From Acidobacteriota bacterium (GTDB taxonomy: Bacteria > Acidobacteriota > Terriglobia > Bryobacterales > Bryobacteraceae), in NCBI GenBank assembly GCA_025350695.1, contig JANXXI010000072.1, positions 1-34,603 of the forward strand: a stretch of 34,603 nucleotides of DNA, written 5' to 3'. A program made the translations under genes and the position numbers. The notes beneath the pieces were generated by a model. The model had not been told where the DNA came from. It saw only the letters and a list, made by a program, of their open reading frames with translations, and made no database searches. Position 1 is the stretch's first letter; each line of letters starts with the position of its first letter. This document shows positions 25,451 to 33,758 of the stretch, in pieces.

Positions 25451-28162
25451 GTGATCAAAAATCTCCTCGTCCTCATCCTCCTTTCAAGCGGAATGATTCT
25501 CGGCCAAGCGCCGTATTATTCGTCGATACGCCCTCTCGATACAGCCAACGATATCCCCGCCAACCGTGGATCCGCCGCCGTCTGGCAACTGCTGCAAAAA
25601 CTACACACTCGGGCCAGCCTGATTATGTTCACGGCCCACCCCGACGACGAAGATGGCGGCATGCTTACCTACGAATCGCGCGGCCGCGGGACCCGCGTCT
25701 CCTTGCTGACCCTCAATCGCGGCGAGGGCGGCGCGAACGTCATGTCGCCGGACTATTTCGACGCCCTTGGGCTGGTCCGGACGATGGAACTTCTCGAAGC
25801 CGGCCGACACTATGGCGTGGACCAATATTGGACCCGTGTCACCGACTACGGCTTTTCCAAAACCAAGGAAGAAGCCCTCGGCCAATGGACCCGCGATCGC
25901 GTCCTTGCTGATTGCGTGCGCGTGGTGCGCATGACGCGGCCGCTTGTGGTCACCTCCGTTTTTGTCGGTGGAGCCAGCGATGGCCATGGCAACCATCAAG
26001 TGGCCGGCCAAATGGCTAAGGAAGTTTTTGCCGCGGCCGCCGATCCGAATATGTTCCCGGAGCAGATTCGCGCCGGACTTCAACCTTGGGCCCCGCTCAA
26101 GTACTACGCACGCGCCCCGATGGGCAGACGCAGCGGCGGCCCGACACTGGCTGTGAATTTCGAAATCCCCGCCGGAAGCTGGGACCCGCTGCTCGGCTCC
26201 TCGTATGCCCAACTTGCGCGCGAAGGCTTGGGGCTTCAGAAGTCCCAAAACGGCGGACCTTCGGTCCCTCAGGCTGGGCCCCAGAACAGCGCCTACCATC
26301 GGTTTGCATCGCGCGTGCCGGCGGAGGAAAAGGAACAGTCGTTCTTTGACGGCATCGACACATCGCTGCAAGGCATCGCGAGTTTGGCGGGATCGGAGGA
26401 TGCCTCCTTCCTTAAAGAATCCCTCAAGGCTCTCAACTTCGAGGTGGATTCCGCGATCGCCGGCTTTAACGCCCGCGAGCCCGCAGCCAGCGTTCCATCG
26501 CTTTCGCGAGGACTCGAGCTTACCGAATCCTGCATTGAGGCGGTAAACAAGAGCGCCCTGTCGGCCGGCGCGAAGTACGGAATCAACCACGAACTGAACG
26601 TCAAGCGGGCACAGTTCAATCACGCCTTGACTGCGGCATTAGGTCTATCGGTGAACGGAAACATCACGATGGACGCCGGCGCGGGCGGCGACAATCCGGC
26701 GACGGCGGCGTTTCGTGGCCAGCCGGATACTTTCCGCGTTGCCATTCCAGGTCAGCGCTTCGCTGTACGGGTCCACTTAGCGGCACAGGGAGCCGCGCCG
26801 GTTAGGCTGAATCGCGTGTGGTTGGAAACGCCCGAAGGAGAGCCCTGGCAGGTGTCTACAACGACGCCTCCTCCCGCCGAACTCGCCCGAACCGCCGACG
26901 TCATTTTCGAGGTGGTCGTGCCGCCGAACGCGGTCGGCACCAAGCCCTATTTCGCCCGTCCGCATTTGGGATTTCCCTACTATGACAAGATCGACGAACG
27001 CTATTTGAATCAGCCACTGGCGCCGTATCCGCTCACGGCGTGGGCGGATTTGCAGGTTGGCCGCGCGGTGATCCGGACCGGCCAAATAGTACAAACCACA
27101 CAACGCGTGACGGGACTGGGCACAGTCTCCGAACCCCTCGTTATCGGACCCGCAATCTCGGTTTCGATGCAGCCGCGGGCCGGCATAATTCCCCTCGGCG
27201 CCAAATCGTTTTCGCTCAATGTCGCGCTGCGCAGTAACGTGAAAGGCGTTGCGAGGGGAAAAGTCCGGCTCGAATGTCCAGCGGGATGGAAGAGCGCGCC
27301 CGGCAGCATCGCGTTTTCGATGCCTTCAGATGGCGCGGAACAATTCGTGCATTTCGACGTCACGCCAGCCAAGCTTAGCGGCAACCAGAAATATGAGTGC
27401 TCGGCAATCGCCGAATACGACGGACGGCAATACCGTGAAGGCTACCAAGTTACGGGCTATCCGGGTTTGCGTCCCTACTTCCTGTATCGCACCGCGGCAC
27501 ACAGCACGTCGGGTGTCGATGTGAAGGTGGCTCCGAATCTCAAAGTGGCATACATCACCGGAACCGGAGACGAGGCGCCAGAAGCGCTGGCCAACCTCGG
27601 CATAAAGCCCGCCTTTTTGTCCAGCGCCGATCTTGCTGGAGGCGACCTCTCGAAGTTCGACGTCATTCTTTTGGGCGTACGAGCTTACGCCGCCCGCGAG
27701 GACCTCAAGGCCAACAACGCGCGGCTGCTGGAGTACGTCAAGAACGGCGGGGTGGCCATCGTGCAATACAACACGCCGGAGTTCGACCACAACTACGGGC
27801 CGTATCCTTATACGATGAACAACCCCGAGGAAGTCACCGACGAAGCCTCAAAGATGGAAATTCTCGATCCGGCGAACCCGATTTTCACTTACCCAAACAA
27901 GATCACTCTCGCCGATTTCGACAACTGGATCGAAGAGCGCGGATCGAAGTTCATGCGTACCTGGGATAGCAACTACAAGCCATTGCTTTCCACGCAAGAC
28001 GCCGGACAGGAACCACAAAAGGGTGGCCTCTTATTCGCGCGCTACGGAAAAGGCATTTACGTCTACAACGCTTATGCCTTCTACCGGCAGCTTCCAGAAG
28101 GGGTCCCAGGCGCTTACCGTCTCCTGGCCAACATGCTGAGCCTTCCGCGTAGTGCACGGTGA
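25451..28162 (+). CDS. Secreted PIG-L family deacetylase with C-terminal GATase-like domain
   Basis: The product is 903 aa. A signal peptide (NLLVLILLSSGMILGQ) is followed by a PIG-L/LmbE domain at about residues 50-270, which has the zinc ligands His63 and Asp66 in AHPDDED and His182 in GHGNHQ. This family removes N-acetyl groups from GlcNAc-containing sugars. The middle (about 390-690) is beta-rich and probably of Ig-like type. Residues about 690-900 resemble a class I glutamine-amidotransferase-like/ThuA-type fold (DVILLGVRAYAAREDL, GGVAIVQYNTPEF). The GTG at 25451 opens the signal peptide; the ATG at 25493 would cut it off. The upstream DNA is duplication debris, so its promoter is unclear. 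It is followed by two esterase genes on the same strand. Confidence 0.85.
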   Translation: MIKNLLVLILLSSGMILGQAPYYSSIRPLDTANDIPANRGSAAVWQLLQKLHTRASLIMFTAHPDDEDGGMLTYESRGRGTRVSLLTLNRGEGGANVMSPDYFDALGLVRTMELLEAGRHYGVDQYWTRVTDYGFSKTKEEALGQWTRDRVLADCVRVVRMTRPLVVTSVFVGGASDGHGNHQVAGQMAKEVFAAAADPNMFPEQIRAGLQPWAPLKYYARAPMGRRSGGPTLAVNFEIPAGSWDPLLGSSYAQLAREGLGLQKSQNGGPSVPQAGPQNSAYHRFASRVPAEEKEQSFFDGIDTSLQGIASLAGSEDASFLKESLKALNFEVDSAIAGFNAREPAASVPSLSRGLELTESCIEAVNKSALSAGAKYGINHELNVKRAQFNHALTAALGLSVNGNITMDAGAGGDNPATAAFRGQPDTFRVAIPGQRFAVRVHLAAQGAAPVRLNRVWLETPEGEPWQVSTTTPPPAELARTADVIFEVVVPPNAVGTKPYFARPHLGFPYYDKIDERYLNQPLAPYPLTAWADLQVGRAVIRTGQIVQTTQRVTGLGTVSEPLVIGPAISVSMQPRAGIIPLGAKSFSLNVALRSNVKGVARGKVRLECPAGWKSAPGSIAFSMPSDGAEQFVHFDVTPAKLSGNQKYECSAIAEYDGRQYREGYQVTGYPGLRPYFLYRTAAHSTSGVDVKVAPNLKVAYITGTGDEAPEALANLGIKPAFLSSADLAGGDLSKFDVILLGVRAYAAREDLKANNARLLEYVKNGGVAIVQYNTPEFDHNYGPYPYTMNNPEEVTDEASKMEILDPANPIFTYPNKITLADFDNWIEERGSKFMRTWDSNYKPLLSTQDAGQEPQKGGLLFARYGKGIYVYNAYAFYRQLPEGVPGAYRLLANMLSLPRSAR

Positions 28163-28231
28163 GGGTGTAATGGCGCCAATGGCCACCGCTGTCGCGCTGG
28201 TCTATAACAAATCAGCCATCACGCCCCCTTT

Positions 28232-28321
28232 TTTCAAAGTGGTCAGCATAATACGTGAACGGATAATTCCTCTACGGTGAGAAGGTGTCTTCGGGCCGCC
28301 CGCCTACCACGGGTCGACTCA
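28232..28321. repeat. Diverged duplicate promoter segment, copy 2
   Basis: This is the partner of 25224-25315. It lies 22 bp before the esterase start. The hairpin seen in copy 1 is degraded here (CCTACC against GGTCGA). The 181-bp spacer between the PIG-L gene and the esterase holds nothing else that could be recognised. Confidence 0.75.
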
Positions 28322-28343
28322 AGTTTGGAGTACGCTGGTACCT

Positions 28344-29339
28344 ATGAAACTCATTGCTTCGTTGGCCATGGCTTTGGCGCTGACTGAAATTGTTTTTCCT
28401 CAAAATCCCGCGCCTGTGACGCCGAATCCAAATTCACAGTACAGAATTGGTCCCGATTCCTTAGCTCAAGAGGGCGTACCCAAAGGGGAGATACGTGGAC
28501 CTTTTACACTACCTAGCAAAGTTTATGCGGGCACGCAGCATACTTATTGGGTCTATGTGCCGGCGCAATACGATTCGGCTGTTCCGGCCAGCTTGATGAT
28601 CTTCCAGGACGGGCAAGCGTTCAAGGCTGAAGATGGTGACCTGCGGGCGCAAAACGTGATGGACAATCTTATTTACCGTCGCGAGATTCCCGTCATGATT
28701 GGCATCTTCATCAACCCAGGACGCACTCCCGAACAGCCCGAGCCGAACCCGAGGGAGTGGGGAGATCGGACGACCAACCGCCCAACGGAATACAATACGC
28801 CGGACGATAAATATGCAAAGGTCATTACAGAGGAACTGATGCCCGTGCTCTACAAGGAGTACAACATCTCAAAAGATCCGGAGCAGCATGGCATTGGCGG
28901 CGCCAGTTCCGGAGCTATCGCCGCTTTCGCGGTTGCCTGGGAGCGTCCGAACGAGTTCCGCAAAGTGCTGAGTATCGTGGGCAGCTTCACGAATATCCGC
29001 GGCGGTCACGTGTATTCTGATCGTGTGCTGGAAAGTCCGAAGAAGCCTATCCGCATCTTTCTTTGTGATGGACGGAACGACAATCGCGGTCAGGGGCGCG
29101 GCGGCGCGGGTTACGACGAGAAGCGCGATTGGTTTTTTCAAAATGTGAAGTTGATGAAGGCGCTCACACAAAAAGGCTATGACGTGAACTACTCATGGGG
29201 CATGAACCTTCATGGTCAGAAATTTGGTGGCGCGATCATGCCGGAAATGATGCGATGGCTGTGGCGCGATGGCCCGGTCTCCACCGACCCTAATGATCAA
29301 GTGGAACGCGGGTTCCGCCAACCTGCGAGGCGCATTTGA
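28344..29339 (+). CDS. Secreted alpha/beta-hydrolase esterase, enterochelin-esterase (Fes)-like
   Basis: The product is 331 aa with a signal peptide ([18 protein letters not shown]). Family landmarks are the strand [10 protein letters not shown], then [10 protein letters not shown], then [14 protein letters not shown], and the nucleophile elbow GGASSG with Ser188 as the likely nucleophile. A probable catalytic His290 lies in NLHGQKFGG. Proteins of this group in Acidobacteria and Bacteroidetes are usually sugar or feruloyl-type esterases rather than siderophore hydrolases. The ATG at 28344 begins the signal peptide. The next gene starts two bases after the stop, so both are co-transcribed. Confidence 0.88.
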   Translation: MKLIASLAMALALTEIVFPQNPAPVTPNPNSQYRIGPDSLAQEGVPKGEIRGPFTLPSKVYAGTQHTYWVYVPAQYDSAVPASLMIFQDGQAFKAEDGDLRAQNVMDNLIYRREIPVMIGIFINPGRTPEQPEPNPREWGDRTTNRPTEYNTPDDKYAKVITEELMPVLYKEYNISKDPEQHGIGGASSGAIAAFAVAWERPNEFRKVLSIVGSFTNIRGGHVYSDRVLESPKKPIRIFLCDGRNDNRGQGRGGAGYDEKRDWFFQNVKLMKALTQKGYDVNYSWGMNLHGQKFGGAIMPEMMRWLWRDGPVSTDPNDQVERGFRQPARRI

Positions 29340-29340
29340 A

Positions 29341-30624
29341 ATGAATACGATGAGCGCGTTGGCCCTTTCTTTTTTGGCCGTCCTGTTCACCACCCCGGCA
29401 GTTGCGGCGGACGATCCGGCGCGAACTAGTTTCCATTTCAGCTTCGGCATTGGCAAAATTGCAGCGGATACTATCCGGGTTTCAAGCAACACCTTCTATG
29501 ACAAGGAGCGTGGGTATGGTTTTGAACCCGGTGCTGAAGTGAAAGAAGGGGAGGGTGCGGTTACCTGCGAACATCTGTTCTATTTTTCGGTGGCGGTACC
29601 GGAAGGTAATTACAAGGTAACGGCGACTCTTGGTGACAATCAGGCCGCCAGTGTCACCACCATCAAAGCGGAATTGCGCAGACTGATGGTGGAGAAAGTA
29701 ACAATCGCGGCGGGCAAGGCTGAGAAGCGCACTTTCATCGTCAACATCAGAACGCCGCGGATTTCCGGTGGTGGCGAGGTTAGGTTGAAGCCGCGTGAAA
29801 AGGCGGGGGAAGCCCGCGCCTGGGATGAAAAGCTTACGCTGGAATTTACTAACTCCCATCCCGCCTTGCGCTCGCTTGAAATCGAACGGGTAACGCACAT
29901 TCCAACCATTTACATAGCCGGAGATTCCACCTCGACTGATCAGCCGGTGGAACCGTTCAATAGTTGGGGGCAGATGTTGACGCGCTTCCTGAAGCCGGAT
30001 ATTGCAATTGCCAATCATGGAGAGTCGGGCGAATCGTTGCGGAGTTTTTTTGGCGAGAAGCGCTTCGATAAAATAATTTCCCTCATCCGGCAGGGTGACT
30101 ATCTCTTGATCCAGATGGGGCACAATGACCAAAAGGACACAACGCCGGGGGCGGGACCTTTTACTAGCTATAAAGATTTTCTGAAGCAGATGGTGACGGC
30201 TGCGCGGGATAAGGGAGCTACGCCGGTGCTGATCACTCCGGTGAATCGGCTAACTCTCGATTCTGACGGAAAGATCACCAACAGTTTGGGTGATTTTCCT
30301 GAAGCGGTTCGGCAGGTGGCGAAGGAGTATAGGGTGGCTTTGATTGATCTGAATGCGATGAGTAAGCTGTTCTATGAAGCGCTGGGCCCTGTGGAGAGCC
30401 ACAAAGCGTTTGCCGGCAAGGATACAACTCACCACAGTAATTACGGCAGCTACGAATTAGCTAAGTGCATCGTGCAAGAAATATTGGACGCGAAGTTGCC
30501 GCTTGCAGCGCACATCATTGGCGACTTTCACGGCTTTGATCCGGCTCATCCGGATCCGTTATCGAACTTTGATATTCCCGCTGAACCCGCACGCGGCTCC
30601 GCTGAGCGCCCACTCGGAAACTGA
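29341..30624 (+). CDS. Rhamnogalacturonan acetylesterase-like SGNH hydrolase (CE12-type)
   Basis: The product is 427 aa. The signal peptide (SALALSFLAVLFTTPAVAA) is followed by a beta-sandwich at about residues 28-185 (FHFSFGIGKIAADTIRVSS) and an SGNH domain at about 190-400. Catalytic blocks are all present: Gly194-Asp195-Ser196 (IAGDSTSTD), Gly in NHGESGES, Asn262 in MGHNDQKD and Asp361-x-x-His364 in DTTHHSNYG. Enzymes of this type remove acetyl groups from pectic rhamnogalacturonan outside the inner membrane. The N-terminal sandwich resembles that of YesT-like members. The start follows the esterase stop by one base, so the pair forms a small pectin- or sugar-deacetylation unit. Confidence 0.9.
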   Translation: MNTMSALALSFLAVLFTTPAVAADDPARTSFHFSFGIGKIAADTIRVSSNTFYDKERGYGFEPGAEVKEGEGAVTCEHLFYFSVAVPEGNYKVTATLGDNQAASVTTIKAELRRLMVEKVTIAAGKAEKRTFIVNIRTPRISGGGEVRLKPREKAGEARAWDEKLTLEFTNSHPALRSLEIERVTHIPTIYIAGDSTSTDQPVEPFNSWGQMLTRFLKPDIAIANHGESGESLRSFFGEKRFDKIISLIRQGDYLLIQMGHNDQKDTTPGAGPFTSYKDFLKQMVTAARDKGATPVLITPVNRLTLDSDGKITNSLGDFPEAVRQVAKEYRVALIDLNAMSKLFYEALGPVESHKAFAGKDTTHHSNYGSYELAKCIVQEILDAKLPLAAHIIGDFHGFDPAHPDPLSNFDIPAEPARGSAERPLGN

Positions 30625-30640
30625 AGACAAGCGTGTCCGG

Positions 30641-30832
30641 CTAGGCGCCTTCCTCAACTGGAGCCATCCATTTAAACAGGAAAAAATGCCTGCCACAAAG
30701 GGAACAGCGGTAGGGCTGAAGAAGCCATTGAAAAGCTTGTTCAACCCCGTTGCGGATCCCCACGCTCCTAAACTCGATCGATCTGCAATGCGGGCAGCGC
30801 GACGAGAACAGCCTGCCTATGGCTCCGAACAT
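30641..30832 (-). CDS. Small zinc-ribbon protein, 63 aa
   Basis: No named family. Two CxxC knuckles (CPHC near residue 13 and CSLC near residue 43) frame a basic segment (RSIEFRSVGIRNGVEQAF), followed by an aromatic tail (GRHFFLFKWMAP). The spacing of about 26 residues between knuckles fits a zinc ribbon. The ATG is only two bases after the stop of the basic 74-aa gene on the same strand, which supports a real two-gene operon although the ribosome site is weak. It converges with the acetylesterase gene. DNA, RNA or protein binding are all possible. Confidence 0.65.
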   Translation of the reverse strand: MFGAIGRLFSSRCPHCRSIEFRSVGIRNGVEQAFQWLLQPYRCSLCGRHFFLFKWMAPVEEGA

Positions 30833-30834
30833 TT

Positions 30835-31059
30835 TTAGGCATCCGTTTTCGCGGCGCTACGCGAAGCGCCGGCGGTATTTCTAGTTGTCGGCTTGGCGTA
30901 GTGGGTTTGTGGCCCCTTGCCGAATCCGCCTGCCGGCTTGCTTTTCTCTTGCGCGGCCATCAATTCTTCCGGTGTCCTTACATCTGGCGCCGATGGCTTC
31001 GCCTGGATCTTGGCACGGGCAACTTTGCGTTTGTGAAGTTTATCAAGTCTCTTATTCAT
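30835..31059 (-). CDS. Small basic protein, 74 aa
   Basis: No family recognised. The N-terminal 30 residues are strongly basic and helical (MNKRLDKLHKRKVARAKIQA), the middle carries PEELMAAQEKSK, and the tail is Gly/Thr/Ala-rich and probably disordered (GGFGKGPQTHYAKPTTRNTA). The composition suggests nucleic-acid binding, but this is inference. AGGAAA five bases before the ATG supports the start. It is followed after two bases by the zinc-ribbon gene. The 138-bp spacer upstream, up to the XRE regulator's stop, shows no gene. Confidence 0.65.
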   Translation of the reverse strand: MNKRLDKLHKRKVARAKIQAKPSAPDVRTPEELMAAQEKSKPAGGFGKGPQTHYAKPTTRNTAGASRSAAKTDA

Positions 31060-31197
31060 ATTTGTTTCCTTTTCTATTTACAACCGCTGCATTCGATTTT
31101 TGAGGATCGTGGCATAGACTCGTCCTATCCATCTACCTTGAGTTTACCGGGAAGCGGCGCTCGAGGAATGCAATTTTGCGTACTTTGGATTCTTCTT

Positions 31198-32082
31198 TCA
31201 TAGGTGTTCTTCTCTCTTCAATGGTTCCGGCGAGTGGAAATGAAGGGGGTCCCTTAGATTTTGCAGTTCCCGGTAATAGTAAAGCGCCGATGGCTTCTTG
31301 GCCTTGAACCGCAGCCTCTTCAAAAACTCAATTTCTTCTTCGTTGGCGTCGCCATTCAAAGTCTTGTCTTTTAGAAATTGCTCAAAGCCCGGTTCGATTG
31401 CCGCGGCGTTTTCGGCTGCAACCTCGACAAACTCAAAACGCTTCAAACTCCCAGGCGAAAGACGTGGGTTTAAGACAATCTCAACGCCGAAGCTTTTCAA
31501 GTCCATGTCCCAGGATTCCATCATCGGATCAAGGAACGAAACGCAGCTTTCAATGGAAACATGGAACACATCGGTATCCAAGAGTTCAAGAATAGCCACG
31601 CGCATCTGCTCATAGCTACGTCCGCTCAACTGCGCCATCAGACGCAACCAATCCTCACTGCGCAGTTCTTCCCTGGCCAGGCCTTGGGCAACATCCAGAA
31701 TCTTTTGCGTCACCAGCCGCTCCAACTCTCCGAATGGTTCTTTCTCAAAAATCCGCTGGATCTCCGCCAGACGGGCTGGTTCGCATTTGCGCAAAATAAG
31801 TTCCCGGCACTCTTTGAACAAAGGGCCAGGCGGTACGGCGACTTTTTTTTTCAGGTCCAACTGCCGCTGCACGTCGGCCAGTTTCGAAAGCTCGCCACTG
31901 GGTAGTTTTAGGAATTGACCGATCTTCTCGTAAATATCAGTTCGCCCCGGCGCTGGTGGGACCTTCTTTCGGGCGAGCAGTTGTGAAATATATGATTCGG
32001 TGACTTGGGCTGCGGCGGCAAGATCCTTTTGATCTAGACCCAGCTCGCTTAAGCGCTGCCTTATTAACAGAGAGACGTCCAA
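31198..32082 (-). CDS. XRE-family transcriptional regulator, 294 aa
   Basis: Residues about 5-65 form a Cro/C1-type helix-turn-helix (IRQRLSELGLDQKDLAAAAQ, then VTESYISQLLARKKVPP). The remaining 230 residues are mostly helical and not assignable; they include LREELRSEDWLRLMAQLSGR-like helices (GLAREELRSEDWLRLMAQLS) and a mixed segment (FGVEIVLNPRLSPGSLKRFE), so this is longer than a simple phage repressor and may hold a sensor or oligomer domain. The TTG start is set by AGGAG (32089-32093, minus strand) six bases upstream. The gene is divergent from a three-gene operon, and the 203-bp spacer holds inverted repeats at 32108-32117 and 32173-32190, so it probably controls itself and that operon. 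Confidence 0.85.
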   Translation of the reverse strand: MDVSLLIRQRLSELGLDQKDLAAAAQVTESYISQLLARKKVPPAPGRTDIYEKIGQFLKLPSGELSKLADVQRQLDLKKKVAVPPGPLFKECRELILRKCEPARLAEIQRIFEKEPFGELERLVTQKILDVAQGLAREELRSEDWLRLMAQLSGRSYEQMRVAILELLDTDVFHVSIESCVSFLDPMMESWDMDLKSFGVEIVLNPRLSPGSLKRFEFVEVAAENAAAIEPGFEQFLKDKTLNGDANEEEIEFLKRLRFKAKKPSALYYYRELQNLRDPLHFHSPEPLKREEHL

Positions 32083-32107
32083 ACTTTGCTCCTAGGCGAT
32101 TCGCGCT

Positions 32108-32117
32108 TAACTAGTTA
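32108..32117. promoter_or_regulatory. Candidate operator, TAACTAGTTA
   Basis: A perfect 10-bp palindrome 26 bp upstream of the XRE gene start. Its TAGTTATAG portion is repeated with one extra base (TAGTTAATAG) at the second site near 32185. The position near the start of the regulator's own transcript fits autoregulation. Confidence 0.45.
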
Positions 32118-32155
32118 TAGTGAACAGTAGTCTCTCAATGTTGGCACAGATGCAC

Positions 32156-32184
32156 TTGACAAGCAAGGCAACTTAACCAATAAT
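32156..32184 (+). promoter_or_regulatory. Strong promoter of the three-gene operon
   Basis: TTGACA (32156-32161), an exact 17-bp spacer and AATAAT (32179-32184, one mismatch from TATAAT) give a near-consensus sigma-70 promoter. Transcription would start near 32191, leaving a leader of about 95 nt before the first gene at 32286. Confidence 0.75.
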
Positions 32185-32190
32185 AGTTAA
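32173..32190. promoter_or_regulatory. Candidate operator over the -10 element
   Basis: TTAAC (32173-32177) and GTTAA (32186-32190) are inverted arms 8 bp apart. They cover the -10 of the promoter at 32156-32184, where a bound repressor would block RNA polymerase. The half-site resembles that of the palindrome at 32108-32117. Confidence 0.5.
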
Positions 32191-32285
32191 TAGGCGGATC
32201 AATTCCTTCCTCCCGCAAATCCTCTGAACTAAGGCAGTGGCTTTGTCCCTTCCCTTAGGTTCCAGTAACACTTTCTGTAATTGCA

Positions 32286-32615
32286 ATGCTCGCATCCAAA
32301 TCTTCGATGACCGGAACACCAAACCAGATTGAATGGGCTGAAAAGATCAAGCCGAGGGTTGGGGCCGAATTCGACCGAGTGGCAAGCGCGCTTATGGCGG
32401 TATCCCTCAAACAGCTGGAACCCAATCGAACTGGCACATTGAGCGCGATAGCTATCCTCGACGAAAAACGCGCGGAAGTAATGGCCAACAACAAAGCCGG
32501 TTACTTTATCAAGGAATGGCAGGAACTCGACGGCAAGGTTCGCCTGATGATTACTCAAGATCCCCGATATCTGGCGTTAAAAGATAAGCAAAGCGCTAAA
32601 CAAGGTGGAGCATGA
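32286..32615 (+). CDS. Unknown small protein 1 of XRE-linked operon, 109 aa
   Basis: No named family is recognised. The protein is soluble and helical: a first helix after GTPNQIEWAEKIKPRVGAEF, a long central helix, and ILDEKRAEVMANNKAGYFIK followed by EWQELDGKVRLMI. The NQIEWAEKI opening recalls short proteins found on phages and plasmids, but this is a loose impression. The ATG at 32286 is used, with an alternative at 32307; neither has a clear ribosome site. It is the first gene after the strong promoter, and its stop overlaps the next start by four bases. Confidence 0.65.
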   Translation: MLASKSSMTGTPNQIEWAEKIKPRVGAEFDRVASALMAVSLKQLEPNRTGTLSAIAILDEKRAEVMANNKAGYFIKEWQELDGKVRLMITQDPRYLALKDKQSAKQGGA

Positions 32616-32833
32616 CGCTGATCACTATTAAGCTGACGATTAAGGAACTGGAGCTTATAACGGCTCTAGCGTCCGACCAGCTTTTCCGGAAGGAATATAT
32701 TGATCCGAAATTGCCCGGCTACAAATCGAATTCCGCAGAGATCAACCTGGGCAAGGTTTTGGTCACGCGTTTTCGGTCCCTGCTTGATTCGGGTCCTCTG
32801 AAGAAAACTACATTAGCGAGGGTATCAGGATGA
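32612..32833 (+). CDS. Unknown small protein 2 of XRE-linked operon, 73 aa
   Basis: No family is recognised. The sequence opens with a beta segment (MTLITIKLTIKELELITALA) and continues with a short charged loop (KEYIDPKLPGYKSNSAEINL) and a helix (GKVLVTRFRSLLDSG). No signal, membrane helix or metal motif is visible. GGTGGAG lies just before the ATG. Its start overlaps gene 1 and its stop overlaps gene 3, each by four bases (ATGA), so translation is coupled and the products are likely made in fixed proportion. Confidence 0.6.
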   Translation: MTLITIKLTIKELELITALASDQLFRKEYIDPKLPGYKSNSAEINLGKVLVTRFRSLLDSGPLKKTTLARVSG

Positions 32834-33261
32834 GCATTCTAGCCAGCACGCCTAAAAAAGACACGCCCGACCTTAAGATGCAGTTCACTCTTACTGGTTT
32901 TAGTCAAGTTAAAGAATACCGTGTCTTCACGTTCGAGGGTGTCGCCGCGGATCGCAGCCGCTCTGCTTTTACAGTAAGGACTGATCTGGCGCTTACGCGT
33001 CAATACGCGATTCGTATTCAGGAACTGCCGCTGTTATGCCGCGCCGTCTTAGAGCGCCATGAGGGCGACGAGCTTCACGCGCTAACTTTTACGGAAGACG
33101 ATATGCGAGTTTACGCCAATTTGGCGACAGCCCGTGACGAGGCTGCAAAGCGGCGAAAGCCGGCCCGTTCCCCTTCCACCGATCTTGCCGGCGCTGCATG
33201 GCGGACCACGCCGCGGCCGGCGGAACACGATATTTTGGATAAGCCAGACGAACAAGAATGA
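32830..33261 (+). CDS. Unknown protein 3 of XRE-linked operon, 143 aa
   Basis: No named family is recognised. A beta-rich N-terminal half (MQFTLTGFSQVKEYRVFTFE, then FTVRTDLALTRQYAIRIQE) leads into a helical segment (LPLLCRAVLERHEGDELHAL, then TFTEDDMRVYANLATARDEA). The last 35 residues are Arg/Pro-rich and probably disordered. The well-patterned core argues for a conserved fold. It is last in the XRE-linked operon and overlaps gene 2 by four bases. A weak hairpin (33305-33319) follows in the spacer before the RRM gene. Confidence 0.65.
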   Translation: MSILASTPKKDTPDLKMQFTLTGFSQVKEYRVFTFEGVAADRSRSAFTVRTDLALTRQYAIRIQELPLLCRAVLERHEGDELHALTFTEDDMRVYANLATARDEAAKRRKPARSPSTDLAGAAWRTTPRPAEHDILDKPDEQE

Positions 33262-33304
33262 ACACTTCTTGCCGCTTCTTACCCCCAACCGCCATTTCAA
33301 ACCC

Positions 33305-33319
33305 CGTCTGAACAAGACG
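33305..33319 (+). terminator. Weak hairpin after the XRE-linked operon
   Basis: CGTCT (33305-33309) pairs with AGACG (33315-33319) around GAACA, followed eight bases later by five T residues. The stem is short, so it may only attenuate read-through into the RRM gene. Confidence 0.3.
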
Positions 33320-33347
33320 AATTCAATTTTTCGAGGAAACAATTTAC

Positions 33348-33617
33348 ATGACCAATATTTTCGTAGGCAACCTTAGCTTCAAGACCACCCAAGATGAACT
33401 GCACGCGGCATTCGCGGGATACGGCGCAATTGAACGCGTCAACATAGTAACGGATCGCGACAGTGGACAGCCTCGCGGTTTCGCGTTTGTCGAAATGAGC
33501 GACCAGTCGGCCGCCGAGACCGCAATTTCTGAATTGAACGGCGCTGATTTGAATGGTCGCGCAATGAACGTGAACGAAGCGCGCCCCAAATCGCGCGGTA
33601 TGTCACACTCGCGCTAA
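33348..33617 (+). CDS. RNA-binding protein with a single RRM domain
   Basis: The product is 89 aa, nearly all RRM. RNP2 is IFVGNL (residues 4-9) and RNP1 is RGFAFVEM (residues 43-50), both intact with the aromatic RNA-contact residues Phe5, Phe45 and Phe47. A short basic tail (ARPKSRGMSHSR) follows. Bacterial single-RRM proteins of this glycine-poor type, known best from cyanobacteria, are often cold- or stress-induced RNA chaperones. GAGGAAA before the ATG supports the start. It lies 86 bp after the XRE-linked operon and may be transcribed alone. Confidence 0.93.
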   Translation: MTNIFVGNLSFKTTQDELHAAFAGYGAIERVNIVTDRDSGQPRGFAFVEMSDQSAAETAISELNGADLNGRAMNVNEARPKSRGMSHSR

Positions 33618-33758
33618 GAAGCCTCTGCGTTTTAGTCTGATCCCGTAAGATTTGAGTGGAGCGAGGAGAACTTTGGGTGGGCCTTAATCGGCCCCCCCGG
33701 TCCCTCGACGCTCGATCCGACCGGAGGTTTGCTTTGCTCCCGGCTCGTTTTTATAAAA

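Noticed and set aside
25601-26623. A 340-codon open frame antisense to the PIG-L gene
   Set aside because: It is the complement of the conserved deacetylase domain and shows no recognisable motif or leader.
30503-30838. A 111-codon + strand frame over the end of the acetylesterase gene
   Set aside because: It starts inside the esterase in another frame and runs antisense to the zinc-ribbon gene, which has paired CxxC motifs and a two-base link to its neighbour.
33665-33730. Hairpin GGGCC/GGCCC after the RRM gene as a terminator
   Set aside because: The stem is five base pairs and is followed by C residues rather than a T-run. The rest of the 33618-33758 spacer shows nothing recognisable.
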